DNA of 46,216 nt from Gammaproteobacteria bacterium (GTDB taxonomy: Bacteria > Pseudomonadota > Gammaproteobacteria > Acidiferrobacterales > Sulfurifustaceae): assembly GCA_004298065.1 (NCBI GenBank), contig SCRL01000008.1, positions 1 to 46,216 of the forward strand, in the 5' to 3' direction. Positions 42,272 to 46,216 of this stretch are shown piece by piece. The notes beneath the pieces are model-generated. The model was not told the DNA's origin. It made no database searches and was given only the letters and a program-made list of their open reading frames with translations. Positions within the stretch are counted from its first letter, which is position 1. Each line of letters opens with the position of its first letter. A program made the position numbers and the translations under genes.

Positions 42272-43165
42272 TTACTCTTTATTATTTTTGTAACAAACAG
42301 TGAATATCTGTTTAAGCAGATCATGATGGGTCTGTATATCTTTCTGCTCAATCCGGAACACAACTCTCTTTCGTTGAGGGGCGCCAGGAAAAGTTACAAG
42401 ACCGGCTTCCTCAAGTCTTGAAAGCCATCCTTCTTTGTCCTCTCTGGTCTTTGCCTCTACCCTCAGAAACTGCTTCTTCGCCTTGAAGGCCACAAAATTA
42501 TTTACAGCACCATTAACTGTAAGGCCAATATACTGACGTCGATACGAAAGACTAATCGAGGGGTCGATTTCCCGTAATAGAGACAAACAGGAATCAGCGA
42601 CCATTAATGAGGGCTTTGACCCTCGTTTCTCCCAATAGGATCTGTCGGCGGCTGCTTCTTCGAAATCATCATCTTCATCATCTTCGCCACGCTCAATCTC
42701 ATCGAGCACTTTTGTAAACTGCAAAAGTATCTGATCGCCAATTTTTATAGGTGTGCATTGAATGGCGATCATCGGAATGACGCTATTAAACAGCCCGATT
42801 ACATTCAGAAATCGGCTAGTTATCTCCTCAGCAACTAAAACCGCACAGTGGTCGTATTGTGGATAGCGTTTACGCTCAATATCCCAATACTCGATCGTCC
42901 GTATGATGTGGCTCTCATCAACCTTGCCCAACATAATCTCTACTTCATATCTACGGTCGGTGTCAGAATCAATTAATAGTAGATCGAGCCGTCCACCTTT
43001 TGGTTGTGCCCGTTCAACATCTTTGACGTAGAGTTCACTGCCCAACCCAAGAATTGAAGGGTCATCAACAATGCGGTCACGCACCCAAAACTCATTGAAC
43101 TGGGGGTGATCCTTTAAGCTAACGACCTCATGTTTGGCATATTTGAGATGTTCGTTCATTTCCAT
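42272..43165 (-). CDS. PD-(D/E)XK nuclease-like protein of an inserted AT-rich segment
   Basis: A 297-residue protein with clearly lower GC than its neighbours. GGRLDLLLIDSDTDRRYEVE then IMLGKVDESHIIRTIEYWDI fits a restriction-endonuclease-like core (Asp, Glu-x-Glu, then Lys). A conserved-looking ITSRFLNVIGLFNSVIPMIA follows, and an acidic stretch EDDEDDDFEE near 165. The C-terminal third has LSYRRQYIGLTVNG. Such proteins often belong to defence or mobile regions, but I do not assign a system. GGGGGG before the ATG is the ribosome site. Confidence 0.7.
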   Translation of the reverse strand: MEMNEHLKYAKHEVVSLKDHPQFNEFWVRDRIVDDPSILGLGSELYVKDVERAQPKGGRLDLLLIDSDTDRRYEVEIMLGKVDESHIIRTIEYWDIERKRYPQYDHCAVLVAEEITSRFLNVIGLFNSVIPMIAIQCTPIKIGDQILLQFTKVLDEIERGEDDEDDDFEEAAADRSYWEKRGSKPSLMVADSCLSLLREIDPSISLSYRRQYIGLTVNGAVNNFVAFKAKKQFLRVEAKTREDKEGWLSRLEEAGLVTFPGAPQRKRVVFRIEQKDIQTHHDLLKQIFTVCYKNNKE

Positions 43166-43225
43166 CCCCCCCTGCTATTCTTCAAACCAAAAAATTTGGC
43201 ACGGGCCTCACGGCAAACAACAACC

Positions 43226-43603
43226 TTATTTATTTGTACCTAGTTTACGGGTTCTACTCGCGCCTACATCTCTGGTTAGCACATTAGCCACTAAACTGGC
43301 TCCGATGGCCCCAAACACAGCAGGAATAAATAGGGCCAACAATTCTAAGGCTGCTCGGACATATGCGTATAAAGGAATCTGCTCATTTGTAACAGATCGC
43401 AATACTTGTCCTGACTGTTCCCGAGCTGTAATTAGAAACATCAGTATTCCAACTGATGCAGCGATTAACGAAAGACCAAACCGAAAGATTACTGATTTAC
43501 TACGAGGTTTAGAGTAAAGAAAGTGCAATATTTTTATGCCGATCCCGAGACAAATTGCCGAGGGCAGCAATATAGATATCGTCCATTTTCCAAATTCAGA
43601 CAT
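43226..43603 (-). CDS. Small membrane protein, unrecognised, in the inserted segment
   Basis: A 125-residue protein with start at 43603 (MSEFGKWTISILLPSAICLG), chosen because GGAGG is eight bases upstream. Three to four hydrophobic segments, about 8-28, 40-60 and 78-108. No family recognised. AT-rich like the next gene, with a 60-base gap between them. Confidence 0.65.
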   Translation of the reverse strand: MSEFGKWTISILLPSAICLGIGIKILHFLYSKPRSKSVIFRFGLSLIAASVGILMFLITAREQSGQVLRSVTNEQIPLYAYVRAALELLALFIPAVFGAIGASLVANVLTRDVGASRTRKLGTNK

Positions 43604-43641
43604 ATCAGAGTCCTCCATTAACTCTCACTTTATTTCTCGAA

Positions 43642-45096
43642 TTACTCAAATCCCTTGGGAATGCGCTTGTGCCAGTCGGTCGCCTGCTGGTACTGGTGCG
43701 CGACGTTGAGCAGCCTTTCCTCGCCGAAATACTGGCCGATGAGTTGCAGGCCCACGGGTAGGCCCTTGCCATCGAACCCGGCGGGAATGGACATGCCGGG
43801 CAGGCCGGCAAGGTTCACCGAGATCGTGTAGATGTCGGACAGGTACATCGCCACCGGGTCGTCGCTCTTCTCGCCCAGCTTGAACGCCGTGGTCGGGCTC
43901 GTGGGCCCGAGGATCACATCGCAGGTTTCGAACGCCTGGCGGAAGTCCTCGGCGATCAGGCGGCGCAGTTTCTGCGCCTTCAAATAGTAGGCATCGTAAT
44001 AGCCGGCCGAAAGCGCGTAGGTGCCGATCATGATGCGCCGCTTCACCTCGGACCCGAAGCCCTGGGCGCGGGTCTTCTTGTACATGTCGATCAGGTCGGA
44101 ATATTCCGGCGCGCGGTAGCCGTAACGCGCGCCGTCGAAGCGCGCGAGGTTGCTCGACGCCTCCGCCGGCGCGAGCACGTAGTAGCACGGGATCGCGAGC
44201 TGGCTGTTCGGCAGGCTCACTTCGACGATCTCGGCGCCGAGCTTCTTGTATTCGCCGACCGCAGCCTCGATGACCTGGGCCACCTCGGGGCTCAGGCCCT
44301 CGCCGAAATACTCCTTCGGCAGCCCGATGCGCACACCTTTGATACTGTGTTTGAGCGCGGCGGTGTAATCCGGCACCGGCGCCTCGACCGAGGTCGAGTC
44401 GCGCGGATCGAAGCCGGCCATGACGTTCAGCAGCAGCGCCGCGTCCTCGGCGGTCTGCGCCATCGGCCCGCCCTGGTCGAGGCTGGAGGCGAACGCGATC
44501 ATGCCGTAGCGCGACACGCGCCCGTAGGACGGCTTCAGGCCCGTGAGATTGGTCAGCGCCGCCGGCTGGCGGATCGAACCGCCGGTGTCGGTGCCGGTCG
44601 CCGCCGGTGCGAGGCGCGCGGCCACCGCCGCGGCCGAACCGCCGGAGCTGCCGCCCGGCACGGTTTCGGTGTTCCACGGATTGCGCACCGGGCCGTAGAA
44701 CGAGGTCTCGTTCGACGAGCCCATGGCGAACTCGTCCATGTTGGTTTTGCCGAGGCACACCATGCCGGCGTCGTTGAATTTCCGGATCACGGTCGCGTCG
44801 TACGGCGCGACGAAGTTGGAAAGAATCTTCGAGCCGCAAGTGGTGCGCCAGCCGTCGGCGCAGAAGATGTCCTTCTGCGCGAGCGGTACGCCGGCGAGCG
44901 CCGGCGCCTGCCCTTTCGCCAGCAGCGCATCCGCGGCCTTGGCCTGGGCGAGTGACTTTTCCGGTTCGAGGGTAACGAAGGCGTTGAGCGCTTTGTGGCG
45001 CCCGATGCGCGCAAGAAAATACTGCGTCAGCTCGATGCTGGAGATGTCTTTCTTATGAAGCGCGGCCGAAAGCTCGGCCAGGGTCTTGCGGTGCAT
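43642..45096 (-). CDS. gatA: Asp-tRNA(Asn)/Glu-tRNA(Gln) amidotransferase subunit A
   Basis: GatA is the glutaminase that supplies ammonia for amidation. The 484-residue product has the amidase-signature triad region: Lys in [30 protein letters not shown] and [19 protein letters not shown]. It starts two bases after the gatC stop. In most genomes gatB follows directly; here two AT-rich genes lie between. Confidence 0.97.
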   Translation of the reverse strand: MHRKTLAELSAALHKKDISSIELTQYFLARIGRHKALNAFVTLEPEKSLAQAKAADALLAKGQAPALAGVPLAQKDIFCADGWRTTCGSKILSNFVAPYDATVIRKFNDAGMVCLGKTNMDEFAMGSSNETSFYGPVRNPWNTETVPGGSSGGSAAAVAARLAPAATGTDTGGSIRQPAALTNLTGLKPSYGRVSRYGMIAFASSLDQGGPMAQTAEDAALLLNVMAGFDPRDSTSVEAPVPDYTAALKHSIKGVRIGLPKEYFGEGLSPEVAQVIEAAVGEYKKLGAEIVEVSLPNSQLAIPCYYVLAPAEASSNLARFDGARYGYRAPEYSDLIDMYKKTRAQGFGSEVKRRIMIGTYALSAGYYDAYYLKAQKLRRLIAEDFRQAFETCDVILGPTSPTTAFKLGEKSDDPVAMYLSDIYTISVNLAGLPGMSIPAGFDGKGLPVGLQLIGQYFGEERLLNVAHQYQQATDWHKRIPKGFE

Positions 45097-45098
45097 GG

Positions 45099-45386
45099 CT
45101 ACTCGATCACCTTCGGCACGAGGTACAGCCCGGCCTCGGCCGCGGGCGCGATCTTGAGGAACTTCTCGCGCTGGTCGGTCTCGGTGACCGCGTCCTCGCG
45201 CAGGCGCAGGCCGGCGTCGTTCGGGTGCGCCATGGGCGCGACGCCGGTGGTGTCGACCGCGTTCATCTGCTCCACGAGGTCGAGGATGCGCGACAGCTCT
45301 TTGGCGTAGTGCTCGGCCTCGGCGTCGCCGATTTCGAGCCGCGCCAGGTGGGCGATGCGGCGGACTTGGGCTTGGTCGAGCGACAT
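45099..45386 (-). CDS. gatC: Asp-tRNA(Asn)/Glu-tRNA(Gln) amidotransferase subunit C
   Basis: A 95-residue GatC that wraps the GatA-GatB interface. It reads [20 protein letters not shown], with [20 protein letters not shown] in the middle and a C-terminal YLVPKVIE. The start at 45386 fits family length; upstream codons are unsupported. First gene of the gat unit, diverging from mreB. Confidence 0.96.
   Translation of the reverse strand: MSLDQAQVRRIAHLARLEIGDAEAEHYAKELSRILDLVEQMNAVDTTGVAPMAHPNDAGLRLREDAVTETDQREKFLKIAPAAEAGLYLVPKVIE

Positions 45387-46216
<830 letters not shown>

Overview
The window is GC-rich bacterial chromosome, probably from a denitrifying gammaproteobacterium. The reasons are a Pseudomonas-style narXL-narK1K2GHJI cluster, a proteobacterial RegB/RegA pair, hflD, gatCAB next to mreB, and FNR-type boxes. 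The exact genus is not determined here.

Layout. 1-12.3 kb (minus strand): nitrate respiration, with sensor-regulator narXL, two nitrate/nitrite transporters, and narGHJI (narI runs off the left edge). 12.4-12.9 kb: two fused gene remnants, one from a short-chain dehydrogenase and one from a NarL-type regulator. 13.0-14.2 kb: the molybdenum-cofactor genes moaB and moaC, separated by an in-frame array of 14-codon repeats. 15.1-20.5 kb: an anaerobic redox block led by a 1173-residue GltD-PyrK fusion oxidoreductase, then an internally deleted FmdE-like pseudogene, a DUF2249 protein and a polytopic membrane protein. FNR-like boxes stand before the oxidoreductase and before the DUF2249 gene. 20.6-25.2 kb: housekeeping and envelope genes (glycine-zipper lipoprotein, DUF2905, patatin, hflD, alpha/beta hydrolase, EamA transporter behind a possible attenuator).

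25.4-35.8 kb looks like one functional unit. The redox two-component system RegB/RegA diverges from tonB, a TonB-dependent receptor, a beta-propeller lipoprotein with a CECC motif, and a TlpA-like thioredoxin. A second set follows: an OprC/NosA-type copper receptor, a Met-containing membrane-anchored protein, SCO/SenC and PCuAC. Together these suggest copper import and delivery to copper oxidases or reductases. Three promoters in this stretch carry GCGNC-N5-GNCGC palindromes of the RegA/PrrA type at nearly identical distance from a -10-like hexamer, so the locus may be a RegA regulon.

35.9-46.2 kb: kup, gatB, gatA, gatC and mreB form the ancestral backbone. It is interrupted by three insertions: a MerR/TusA-like/HMA-like module, an Ada-type plus SDR pair, and a visibly AT-rich pair (PD-(D/E)XK-like protein and small membrane protein) that splits gatA from gatB. 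A 126-bp copy of the kup-gatB junction, diverged mostly at synonymous sites, lies between the first two insertions and points to recombination with related foreign DNA.
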